From assembly GCA_002423895.1 (NCBI GenBank), contig DIOL01000011.1:94150-158149 (forward strand): a DNA stretch of 64,000 nt, in the 5' to 3' direction. The stretch is from Bacteroidales bacterium UBA5515 (lineage in GTDB: Bacteria; Bacteroidota; Bacteroidia; Bacteroidales; P3). Below, in pieces: positions 47,514 to 54,767 of the stretch. The translations under genes and the position numbers were made by a program. The notes beneath the pieces are model-generated. The model worked only from the letters and a program-made list of their open reading frames with translations. It was not told where the DNA came from and ran no database searches. How positions within the stretch are numbered: position 1 is the first letter of the stretch; the number at the start of each line of letters is the position of its first letter.

Positions 47514-47597
47514 CTCCTTATTCTAATTTACTAACTCCTTGTTTTAATTTACTGAAACCTTACTTCAGTAAAATGAAACCTTACTTTAATTTCTTAA
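47514..47597. repeat. 21-bp periodic intergenic array F1
   Basis: Four consecutive 21-nt units start at 47514, 47535, 47556 and 47577. Cores are CTCCTTATTCTAATTTACT and AACCTTACTTCAGTAAAAT. Read in reverse complement, they carry the words AAAGTAAGGTTTCA, TTTCAGTAAA and AAGGAGTTAGTAAAT found in array A at the left end of the window. It follows directly on the terminator. Confidence 0.8.
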
Positions 47598-47636
47598 GGA
47601 AAGGATCTAGAAAAAAGGTTTTTTAGCCAAAAAAAG

Positions 47637-47741
47637 TCAATCAAAATTCAAAAAAGATCAATCAAAATTGAAAATATATCCCTTATAATTGAAAATATAT
47701 CGGATATATTTTCAATTATATCACTTGTTTTTTTAGAAAAA
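47637..47741. repeat. 21-bp periodic intergenic array F2
   Basis: Five consecutive 21-nt units start at 47637, 47658, 47679, 47700 and 47721. They begin TCAATC, TCAATC, TCCCTT, TCGGAT and TCACTT and carry AAAATTGAAAATATA-like tails. The motif class is that of arrays B and D. A 39-nt spacer (47598-47636) separates it from F1, and 47742-47844 holds no feature I can name before the ABC operon promoter. Confidence 0.8.
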
Positions 47742-47844
47742 CAATTTTAAGAAACTATTTCGCTTTTTTCATCTAAAGCTAAGCTATAATTGCAAACTCT
47801 AATTCTTAAATTTGGGGGAAATAGAGTTAAATAATGTTAAAATA

Positions 47845-47875
47845 CTTGACAAATAAATTACGTGTTGTACTTTTG
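47845..47875 (+). promoter_or_regulatory. promoter of the ABC transporter/YtrA operon
   Basis: CTTG (47845-47848), 19 nt, TACTTTTG (47868-47875). A close match to the Bacteroidota consensus, 31 nt before the first gene. Confidence 0.75.
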
Positions 47876-47877
47876 CG

Positions 47878-47899
47878 GTGTATTAATAAACTAACACAC
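47878..47899 (+). promoter_or_regulatory. candidate operator (imperfect palindrome) over the transcription start
   Basis: GTGTATTA (47878-47885), 6 nt, TAACACAC (47892-47899) is an inverted repeat matching at 7 of 8 positions, placed just after the -7 box. GntR-family YtrA-type repressors bind GTGTA-containing palindromes, and such a regulator is the fifth gene of this operon, so autoregulation is a reasonable inference. Confidence 0.5.
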
Positions 47900-47906
47900 T
47901 ATAACA

Positions 47907-48755
47907 ATGATTAAAATAAATGATTTAAACTTTTCTTACAAGAGAAATAAACTTGTAACAAATAATGTAAACCTGAACATCCAAAAAGGCTATATTCATG
48001 GTCTTTTGGGGAAAAATGGTACAGGAAAAACAACACTTTTGAAGCTTATTGCTGGATTATTATTCCCAGATAGTGGCAAAATTGAAGTTATGGGCTTTAA
48101 TCCACAAAAACGTCAAGTTGGGTTCTTGTCTAATGTGTTTTTCTTACCAGAAGAATTTGATGTATACAAAATGAGCATTGAAGATTATGTTAAAACACAT
48201 GCTCCTTTTTATCCTAATTTTTCAATGGATGATTTTGATGATTTTTTAAACGAATTTGAGATATATAACAAGAAAGAAAAACTAACTTCTCTTTCTTTTG
48301 GAACAAGAAAAAAAGTGATTATTGCTTTTGGATTGGCAACTCATTCAAAACTTATGATTTTGGACGAACCAACAAATGGTTTGGATATTCCTTCAAAGAG
48401 TCAGTTCAGAAAAATTATTCTAAAGGCAATGAATGAAGAAACTTCTATTATTATTTCAACCCACCAAGTTAGAGATTTGCATAATTTGATTGACAGTATC
48501 ATTATTTTAGATGAAGGAAATATATTGTTAAATGCATCTAATCAAGAAATAACATCAAAACTTTATTTTGGAGTTGCCACAGAAGAAAATGCTCAATCAG
48601 ATATTCTTTACTCTGAAGAATCAATTAGTGGGAATGTTTTTGTTAAGGAAAACAAAGAAAACTTAGAATCAAATATTGATATTGAACTTCTATTTAACTC
48701 AGTTTTCCAAAACAAAGAAAGAATTAAGAATTTATTCTCAAACTCTAATAGATAA
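47907..48755 (+). CDS. ABC transporter ATP-binding protein
   Basis: A 282-aa nucleotide-binding subunit. Walker A is GLLGKNGTGKTTLL (about 32-45). The signature is degenerate, LSFGTRKKVIIAFGLA, and Walker B is KLMILDEPTNGLDIPSK. IIISTHQVRDLHNLID contains the switch histidine. The last 80 residues are an extra domain typical of exporters controlled by YtrA-type regulators. It probably energises the two membrane proteins encoded downstream. The substrate is unknown; drug, peptide or cell-envelope stress functions are all possible. Confidence 0.92.
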   Translation: MIKINDLNFSYKRNKLVTNNVNLNIQKGYIHGLLGKNGTGKTTLLKLIAGLLFPDSGKIEVMGFNPQKRQVGFLSNVFFLPEEFDVYKMSIEDYVKTHAPFYPNFSMDDFDDFLNEFEIYNKKEKLTSLSFGTRKKVIIAFGLATHSKLMILDEPTNGLDIPSKSQFRKIILKAMNEETSIIISTHQVRDLHNLIDSIIILDEGNILLNASNQEITSKLYFGVATEENAQSDILYSEESISGNVFVKENKENLESNIDIELLFNSVFQNKERIKNLFSNSNR

Positions 48756-48766
48756 GATATAAAGTT

Positions 48767-49501
48767 ATGGAATTTAATTTAAAAAGATTTTTCGAACTTC
48801 TAAAAAGAGAAGTGATTCTAAATAAGAAATTATATTTCTATGCCTTATTTGGATTTTTTGTAGCTGGACTACTATTATTAACCAATCTTAATTTTGAAAC
48901 AAATATTTTAAAGATTGATCCTTCATATCATTCAGGATTTAACTCAAATTATCTTCTTTGGTTTGCTGTTATTTTAAGTGGATTTATGTATGAATCAAAG
49001 AAAAAGAAATGTTTATTGATAAATGAGATTATTCTTCCAAGTTCAGTTTTTGAGAAATATTTAGTATCCTTTTTCAGGGTAATTATTTTCGCACCTATAT
49101 TATCCTTTGTTGGAATTATGCTGTTTTTTATATTATCCAAATATGCTTTAGGTAACATATTTGTATATATTAGCAATGAGTTAACTTTAGGTTTTGTTTT
49201 TGAATCAATATTATATTCATATTTTTATGCTCTGCCTTTGATTTCTGTTTTGCATTTCTGCACGCAATTCAAAAATAGATTTATTCCAATTTTATCAATA
49301 GTAATAATACCAATTTATACTAATATTTGGGGATATGTAGATAGAGTTATAGGAAAAGCTTATTTCGGAGGGAAAATAGATAACTTTATGCCTTACTATG
49401 GAACAAGTGGATTTTACTTATGGGCAACAGTAATTGGAATAATAATATTTCTTTTCTTTCAATACATTACTTACCTAAGATTTACAGAGAGAGAAGTCTA
49501 A
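48767..49501 (+). CDS. ABC transporter permease-like membrane protein (first paralogue)
   Basis: A 244-aa protein with six predicted membrane helices, 11 nt downstream of the ATPase gene. It has no large soluble domain. Its beginning (MEFNLKRFFELLKREVILNK) and end (FFQYITYLRFTEREV) closely match those of the second permease at 49.8 kb, so the two are a tandem duplication and may form a heterodimeric channel. GFMYESKKKKCLLINEIILP matches the EYHKKTSKTNILMLP segment of the other copy. No substrate can be inferred. Confidence 0.8.
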   Translation: MEFNLKRFFELLKREVILNKKLYFYALFGFFVAGLLLLTNLNFETNILKIDPSYHSGFNSNYLLWFAVILSGFMYESKKKKCLLINEIILPSSVFEKYLVSFFRVIIFAPILSFVGIMLFFILSKYALGNIFVYISNELTLGFVFESILYSYFYALPLISVLHFCTQFKNRFIPILSIVIIPIYTNIWGYVDRVIGKAYFGGKIDNFMPYYGTSGFYLWATVIGIIIFLFFQYITYLRFTEREV

Positions 49502-49518
49502 ATTAAAATTAAAGAGAA

Positions 49519-49791
49519 ATGAAGAAAATAAAAATACAAAAAAGCGTTAAACTATTGATAGCCTTTTCAATTGCGCTATTGATTACCTTAGTTGTTATTG
49601 ACAATAATTATTATGCAAATAATAAAGATAAAGTTGCCAAAAATAGAGAGAATCTGCGATTTACTCAAATTTCAACTATATCAGTGATGAGTTGGGTTAA
49701 TAATATGGATATTAAAGAAAATCAATTAATGGAGATTGGGATTATTGTTGATAGTGCTAAAACCAAAAAAGATACAATTAAAATAAAATAA
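49519..49791 (+). CDS. small single-pass membrane protein
   Basis: A 90-aa protein with a lysine-rich N-terminus, one helix (about 11-27, LLIAFSIALLITLVVID) and an extracytoplasmic tail of about 60 residues. It is wedged between the two permease genes (gaps of 17 and 13 nt), which argues that it is real and part of the transporter complex. No known family was recognised. Compositional bias matches its neighbours. Confidence 0.6.
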   Translation: MKKIKIQKSVKLLIAFSIALLITLVVIDNNYYANNKDKVAKNRENLRFTQISTISVMSWVNNMDIKENQLMEIGIIVDSAKTKKDTIKIK

Positions 49792-49804
49792 GGAGAAACA
49801 AATA

Positions 49805-50503
49805 ATGGAATTAAATTTGACAAGATTTTGGAGTTTATGCAAAAGAGACTTCAAATTAAATCTAAAGACAGATATATTTATGCTAAGTGTGATGGGCATA
49901 ATTTCAGGATTCTTTATGGTAAGTAGTCCTTCAAATTCAGGATTTTTTACCTTCTTATTTCTTATCCTTTTGGGTTTTTCAATTTTTAAGGAATATCATA
50001 AGAAAACATCCAAAACAAATATTCTAATGCTTCCTGTTTCAAACTTGGAAAGATATTTAAGTGTTTTTGTAAGAGCTTTTATATATTATCCAATCGTTCT
50101 TTCATTGTTTATGTTATTGGGAAGTATTGTTTTTGGAATTCTATATTTAGTAATTGGAGTTGGATTTGACTTTACTCTTTTGCCAAATTTTTATGTTGAG
50201 ATAGTTAAAGAATGGGGAGAATCATTTTTGGAAACCCATTTTGTTTTTGCATTGTATTTCTTTGGTTCAATATTCTATAAGAAAAATGCAGGACTTAAAG
50301 TTAGCTTACTTTTAATGGGGATTGCATTTTCTGTATTTATAATCTATTTTCTAATAGTACACTATTTCTTTGGTGCCCATGAAATACATCGTCTTAAAGC
50401 TATGGTAGATACTTACAATTCCTTGGAAATAACTTTTGGAATTATAGTTTCATTTTTCTTACTATGGCTTTCCTATTTAAGAATAACAGAAGAACAAGTT
50501 TAG
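49805..50503 (+). CDS. ABC transporter permease-like membrane protein (second paralogue)
   Basis: A 232-aa protein with six predicted helices. It starts MELNLTRFWSLCKRDFKLNL and ends LLWLSYLRITEEQV, so it is clearly a paralogue of the permease at 48.8 kb, though the interior is diverged. The third and fourth helices flank a cytoplasmic-looking segment with KTSKTNILMLPVSNLERYLS, which aligns with the matching part of the other copy. The GntR-type regulator gene begins 3 nt downstream. Confidence 0.8.
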   Translation: MELNLTRFWSLCKRDFKLNLKTDIFMLSVMGIISGFFMVSSPSNSGFFTFLFLILLGFSIFKEYHKKTSKTNILMLPVSNLERYLSVFVRAFIYYPIVLSLFMLLGSIVFGILYLVIGVGFDFTLLPNFYVEIVKEWGESFLETHFVFALYFFGSIFYKKNAGLKVSLLLMGIAFSVFIIYFLIVHYFFGAHEIHRLKAMVDTYNSLEITFGIIVSFFLLWLSYLRITEEQV

Positions 50504-50506
50504 ATT

Positions 50507-50878
50507 ATGATAACACAAGATTTAACACCAATTTATCTCAAGCTTGCTGATAGAATATGTGATGGGATTCTTTCAGAAAAATATGAGACTGAAGGAAGAA
50601 TTCCTTCAGTTAGAGAGCTTGCAGCACTCAATGAAGTGAATCCAAATACAGCCATGAGAGCATTTGACTGGCTACAACAAAAAGAAATAATCTTTAATAA
50701 AAGAGGTATGGGATATTTTGTTTCATCTAAGGCAAAAGAAATTATAACAGAAGTAAGAAAGGAAGATTTTTGTACAAATACCTTGCCTTTTGTTTTCAAA
50801 ACCATGCTTTCTTTAAATATAGATATTGAAGAAATCATTCGTAAATTTGAAGAATTTAAAACCAAAAAATCAAAATAA
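50507..50878 (+). CDS. GntR-family regulator, YtrA subfamily
   Basis: A 123-aa regulator with an N-terminal winged helix (about 7-72: PIYLKLADRICDGILSEKY, GRIPSVRELAALNEVNPNT, KEIIFNKRGMGYFVS) and a short helical tail. The small tail without a ligand-binding domain is characteristic of the YtrA subfamily, which usually controls the adjacent ABC transporter. It is co-transcribed with the transporter genes, so it is probably autoregulated through the palindrome at 47.88 kb. The next gene starts 1 nt after its stop codon. Confidence 0.92.
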   Translation: MITQDLTPIYLKLADRICDGILSEKYETEGRIPSVRELAALNEVNPNTAMRAFDWLQQKEIIFNKRGMGYFVSSKAKEIITEVRKEDFCTNTLPFVFKTMLSLNIDIEEIIRKFEEFKTKKSK

Positions 50879-50879
50879 A

Positions 50880-51641
50880 ATGAAAACGAGTTTAAAAATA
50901 GGTTTAGGAATTGCAATAACATATATAATTGCAGTACTAACAACATCTTGTGCTGGATTTAATGACAAGAATCATATTGATTTATCCGGAGTTACAAAAG
51001 TTGCAACGCAAGAAGTTTCTACTTTTGATAAAGTTGAAGTAAGTGGAGCTATAGATGTTATTGTTAATATAGGAAACAAAAGTGAAGTTGTAATTGAGGC
51101 TGACTCTACAATTTTACCTTATATAGTAACTGAAGTTAAGAATAGGGAACTAAAGATTCACAATAAAGACATTAACATTAATAGATTAAAAGATTTAAAG
51201 GATTATAAGGTATTGGTTACAATAACAACTCCTTCAATCTTAGAACTTGAATCCTCTGGAGCTTGTGATATAACCATAAATGATTTGAAAACTGATCAGT
51301 TTAAAGTGTCTTTGTCAGGAGCTTGTGATTTAAAAGGAAATATAGAATGTAAAGTTTTAGATTTTGAAGCCGCTGGTGCTTCTGATTCAGAATTAAAAGG
51401 AAAAGTAAAGAATTGCAATATTGAACTTTCTGGAGCAAGTGATATTAAGGCTTTTGATCTTATTGTAAACAACATTAAAATTGAAGAAACAGGTTCATGT
51501 AATGTTGATATTACTGTTATGGATTCTTTAGATGTTGAACTTTCAGGTGTAAGTGAATTGAGATATAAAGGAGAACCTAAATACATAAACAGTGATGTGT
51601 CAGGTGTTTCCAAATTATCAAAATTCGAAAATAAAAAATAA
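50880..51641 (+). CDS. DUF2807 (head-GIN) lipoprotein
   Basis: A 253-aa exported protein with a lipoprotein-like signal (LTTSC, Cys24). The mature domain is a predicted beta-helix built from repeated turns of the type SGACD, AGASDS, SGASDI, SGVSEL and SGVSKL, spaced about 20 residues apart. This matches the DUF2807 or putative auto-transporter adhesin head GIN family, frequent in Bacteroidota next to YtrA and PspC-type regulators. I chose the ATG at 50880 because the upstream start would overlap the regulator gene and lack a signal peptide. Confidence 0.88.
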   Translation: MKTSLKIGLGIAITYIIAVLTTSCAGFNDKNHIDLSGVTKVATQEVSTFDKVEVSGAIDVIVNIGNKSEVVIEADSTILPYIVTEVKNRELKIHNKDININRLKDLKDYKVLVTITTPSILELESSGACDITINDLKTDQFKVSLSGACDLKGNIECKVLDFEAAGASDSELKGKVKNCNIELSGASDIKAFDLIVNNIKIEETGSCNVDITVMDSLDVELSGVSELRYKGEPKYINSDVSGVSKLSKFENKK

Positions 51642-51646
51642 GTAAA

Positions 51647-51835
51647 ATGAAAATAAGATTAAGCACAAAGCTATTTATTATTGGCTTTGCAGTAGTTATA
51701 ATTGCAGTTTTGATTATTGCCACTTGTAGAGTTAAAACCAATCCTGAGTTCTTTATAGAAACGTCAACAAATAAAAATAATTCAACAATAACGATAGAAA
51801 AAAATGAAATCATCGAAAATGAAGTTAATGAATAA
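51647..51835 (+). CDS. small single-pass membrane protein
   Basis: A 62-aa product with one hydrophobic helix (about 8-26, LFIIGFAVVIIAVLIIAT) and an acidic, Asn-rich tail (KNNSTITIEKNEIIENEVNE). It is spaced 5 nt after the DUF2807 gene, and its 3' end overlaps the likely start of the barrel gene, ATGAATAA at 51828. The position in a tight operon supports it; sequence alone would not. Confidence 0.5.
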   Translation: MKIRLSTKLFIIGFAVVIIAVLIIATCRVKTNPEFFIETSTNKNNSTITIEKNEIIENEVNE

Positions 51836-54320
51836 ACCTATCACAAAAAGTAGATTTACAAAGAAGATAATTGCTTTTTGTTTGGTTATAACCCTTAGTA
51901 TTGGTGCAATGGCACAAGGCTTTAGCATTAAGGGAAAGATTGTTGATGAAAGTTCTAAGGAGGCTTTAATGTATGTAAACTGTGTACTTTTCAACCAAAA
52001 AGATAGCCTAAAACAAATCAAAGGAACAGCTTCTGATACAAATGGAGTATTTGTTTTGAATGATGTTAAGAAAGAAAATTTCAACTTAATCCTAAGTTTT
52101 ATTGGATATGAAAAGATGGTTATTCCAATCAATAGTTCAATGTTTAAAGGAAAGATGCTTGATTTGGGAGAAGTTAAAATGAATATTTCAGGCGAAGGAC
52201 TTGGCGAAATTGAAATTGTGGCAATGAAGGACAGGGTTAAGTTAGATGCTGATAAAATGACTGTAAATATTGACCAGACCACTGCTCAAAGTGTAACTAA
52301 TGCTTTTGAACTTCTTAAGAAAACTCCAGGAATTGCAATAGATAATGAGGATAACCTTAAACTAAATGGAAAGAGTGGTGTTTTGTTCCAGTTTGCAGGA
52401 AGAGATATGAAACTTCCTTGGAAAAGTCTTGTTCAAATTCTAAAAGCTACTCCTGCAACCTTAATAGAAAAGATAGAAATTATGGCAAATCCTTCTTCCA
52501 AGTACGATGCTGAAGGTGTTGCAGGGATTATAAATCTAATTTTTAAGCAGGACAAAAATGATGGGATGAGCCTTTCTGTTGGAACAAATGCTTACTACAC
52601 TAAAGACTTTTCTTATGTAGGAGATTTAAACTTTAGCCAGGTTTCAAAGAAGTTTACCAACACTCTTTCTTTCTCAACAAGCAACTGGAGACAAAGAATG
52701 GAACAAAACCTAAAGAGAGAAATGGGATTTGGAAATGATAGTATTTTTATAAATCAAACTGGAGATAACTTATACAATGCTCAAGATTATACCATAAATG
52801 CAGGTTCAGAATACCAAATCAATAAACGCAATTCAATAGGTATAAATCTTACTTATTCAAAAAGCAAAAGTCCTTTTAAAGAAAATCATAATGAAACAAT
52901 GTTCACTACTCTTTTTGGAGGAATTAGAACAGATTCTCTTAAATATATGAACACTGAAGGTACATCTTATGATATGAATAACTATATAGTAAATCTTAAT
53001 TATCAAAGAAAAATTGATACCCTTGGAGGTAAATTTAGCACTGATTTTGACTTTATTCACAATTCACAAGATGTTCTTTCTTCTTCCAATACTCGATATT
53101 ACAATCTTGTTCAAAACCCAAATAATGCATATAAATATGAAAGCTTAGATAACCAAACTTCAAGTTCCTATAATTCCTATGTTTTTAGAATGGATTATTT
53201 GAAACCATTGGGTAAAACTTTCAATATGGAAATAGGAGGCAAGGTAAGTATTACAAAAGTGGATAATAATTTTGAAGCAAAACTTAATAATCTAAACGAT
53301 ATATCTAAAACAAATCACTTTATTTACAACGAGAATATCAATGCTTTATATGGTTCGCTTAATAAGTCTTTTGGAGAAAAAACCTCACTTCGTTTGGGAG
53401 TAAGAATGGAAAATGCAAATTTAAATGGTAAGCAACAAATTGGAGATAGCTCCTTTAAACAATCCTACACTGACTTTTTCCCTAACTTATCATTATCTCA
53501 TCAATTCTCACCTAAATATCAATCTACTTTCACCTATTCAATGCGTATATCTCGTCCAACCTACGATAATCTAAACCCTTTCCTTACAAAAACAGATGAC
53601 TATTCCTTCCAAACAGGTAATCCAATGCTTCGTCCTCAATACACTCACAACTTCTCTTTACAAAACACCTTCCTTTATATGATATTTACTTCACTTACCT
53701 ATTCATACACTAAAGACGTTGTTTCACAAATGCCAGTCCCTCTTCCAAACAGTCCAATTGTTTACTATATGCCTCAAAATATCTCTTCTTCACATAACCT
53801 AAATTTAAGTGTTTCAACTTCCATTCCTATAACAAAATGGTGGACAAGTGTTATTTACTTAAGCGGAAACTATACCAATAACAACAGCCCTGAATCAGAT
53901 CTAAATATAAATCAAAAGGCATATTCCTTAGTTGGATACGCTGCTCAAAGCTTCACCCTTCCAAAGAAATACAAAGCTGAACTTTCAGGAGTTTATGTTT
54001 CTCCAGGAGTTTGGGGAGTATATAAATATGATGGATTCTATGGTGTAAACATTAATTTCAACAAGAACTTTTTCAAAGAAATGCTAACTGTAAGTCTTGG
54101 AGTTCAAAATCTTTTCTCTGCCAAAGAACAAGGTGGTGGAATGGAAATGGGTAATGCCAAATTTGAACTAAAACACAAAGCACAACATACATTGCTTAGT
54201 GTTGGACTAAGATTTAATTTTGGCCAAACCCAAAATTTTGACAAATCAAAACGTAAGGATGATTTTGATCAAAGAGCCACAGGAAAAAGAGAACAACAAG
54301 GAGGAGGAATTGGTCTATAA
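51828..54320 (+). CDS. outer-membrane beta-barrel family protein (TonB-receptor-like), first paralogue
   Basis: An 830-aa protein from the ATG at 51828; it begins with a signal peptide (KIIAFCLVITLSIGAMAQ). A carboxypeptidase regulatory-like domain (GFSIKGKIVDESSKEALMYV) is followed by a plug-like region (AFELLKKTPGIAIDNEDNLK, KYDAEGVAGIINLIF) and a long beta-barrel ending in RFNFG, then a Gly-rich tail (GKREQQGGGIGL). This is the architecture of the OMP_b-brl_3 family. No SusD partner is present, so a SusCD role is unlikely. In-frame alternative starts exist at 51804 and 51819. The same length as the paralogue at 54.8 kb supports the chosen one. Confidence 0.88.
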   Translation: MNKPITKSRFTKKIIAFCLVITLSIGAMAQGFSIKGKIVDESSKEALMYVNCVLFNQKDSLKQIKGTASDTNGVFVLNDVKKENFNLILSFIGYEKMVIPINSSMFKGKMLDLGEVKMNISGEGLGEIEIVAMKDRVKLDADKMTVNIDQTTAQSVTNAFELLKKTPGIAIDNEDNLKLNGKSGVLFQFAGRDMKLPWKSLVQILKATPATLIEKIEIMANPSSKYDAEGVAGIINLIFKQDKNDGMSLSVGTNAYYTKDFSYVGDLNFSQVSKKFTNTLSFSTSNWRQRMEQNLKREMGFGNDSIFINQTGDNLYNAQDYTINAGSEYQINKRNSIGINLTYSKSKSPFKENHNETMFTTLFGGIRTDSLKYMNTEGTSYDMNNYIVNLNYQRKIDTLGGKFSTDFDFIHNSQDVLSSSNTRYYNLVQNPNNAYKYESLDNQTSSSYNSYVFRMDYLKPLGKTFNMEIGGKVSITKVDNNFEAKLNNLNDISKTNHFIYNENINALYGSLNKSFGEKTSLRLGVRMENANLNGKQQIGDSSFKQSYTDFFPNLSLSHQFSPKYQSTFTYSMRISRPTYDNLNPFLTKTDDYSFQTGNPMLRPQYTHNFSLQNTFLYMIFTSLTYSYTKDVVSQMPVPLPNSPIVYYMPQNISSSHNLNLSVSTSIPITKWWTSVIYLSGNYTNNNSPESDLNINQKAYSLVGYAAQSFTLPKKYKAELSGVYVSPGVWGVYKYDGFYGVNINFNKNFFKEMLTVSLGVQNLFSAKEQGGGMEMGNAKFELKHKAQHTLLSVGLRFNFGQTQNFDKSKRKDDFDQRATGKREQQGGGIGL

Positions 54321-54374
54321 AGCTTAATACTATAAGGAACTTTAAAAACCTTAATACAAGATATATATACTTCA

Positions 54375-54407
54375 AAACGGCGATTTACCAAAAGTGAATC
54401 GCCGTTT
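54375..54407 (+). terminator. hairpin after the ABC/barrel operon
   Basis: AAACGGCGATT (54375-54385) pairs perfectly with AATCGCCGTTT (54397-54407). It may end the upstream operon, but its arms are also the first two units of array G, so terminator and repeat are hard to tell apart. Confidence 0.55.
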
Positions 54408-54559
54408 CGCTATAAGTAAATTGGCGATATGGTGGTAGTAAATCGGCGATAATGGGTGAGCATATTGCCCAATTCGGGGGGTACCATATTGGGCAATATG
54501 GGGGGTATCATATTGGGCAATATGCCCACCCCGAATTGGGCAATATGCTTTTGACATAT
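54378..54559. repeat. 22-24-bp GC-richer intergenic array G
   Basis: Eight units start at 54378, 54400, 54422, 54444, 54466, 54490, 54514 and 54537 (lengths 22, 22, 22, 22, 24, 24, 23, 23). The first four carry GGCGAT-like starts. The last four carry TGGGCAATATG or its inverse, forming near-palindromes CATATTGGGCAATATG. Units end in AAT or ATAT throughout. The G-rich linkers (GGGGGG) make this array the only GC-rich patch in the region. The rest of the gap (54560-54705) shows only AT-rich sequence. Confidence 0.85.
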
Positions 54560-54767
54560 ACGCGATTTATTTTTTCTTAATCAGAGATTATTGTTTTTAC
54601 AACTCCATTTCGCTAATAATCAATCAGAAAAATGAATATTATAAAAAGTTGATTAGAAAGATTTATTTTCCTGCAATATATATTAAAATTTATCGTATTA
54701 TTATATAAATTTGCGGGATTCAAACAGAATAATCTTGCTTGCTATTATTAACCTTTAAAGAATTTAT

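Noticed and set aside
54372..54557. 61-codon minus-strand reading frame across array G with 8-residue repeats (HIAQYDTP, HIAQYGTP)
   Set aside because: The 24-bp units only happen to keep a reading frame; neighbouring units are 22 or 23 bp and would shift it. No signal peptide, promoter or family supports translation.
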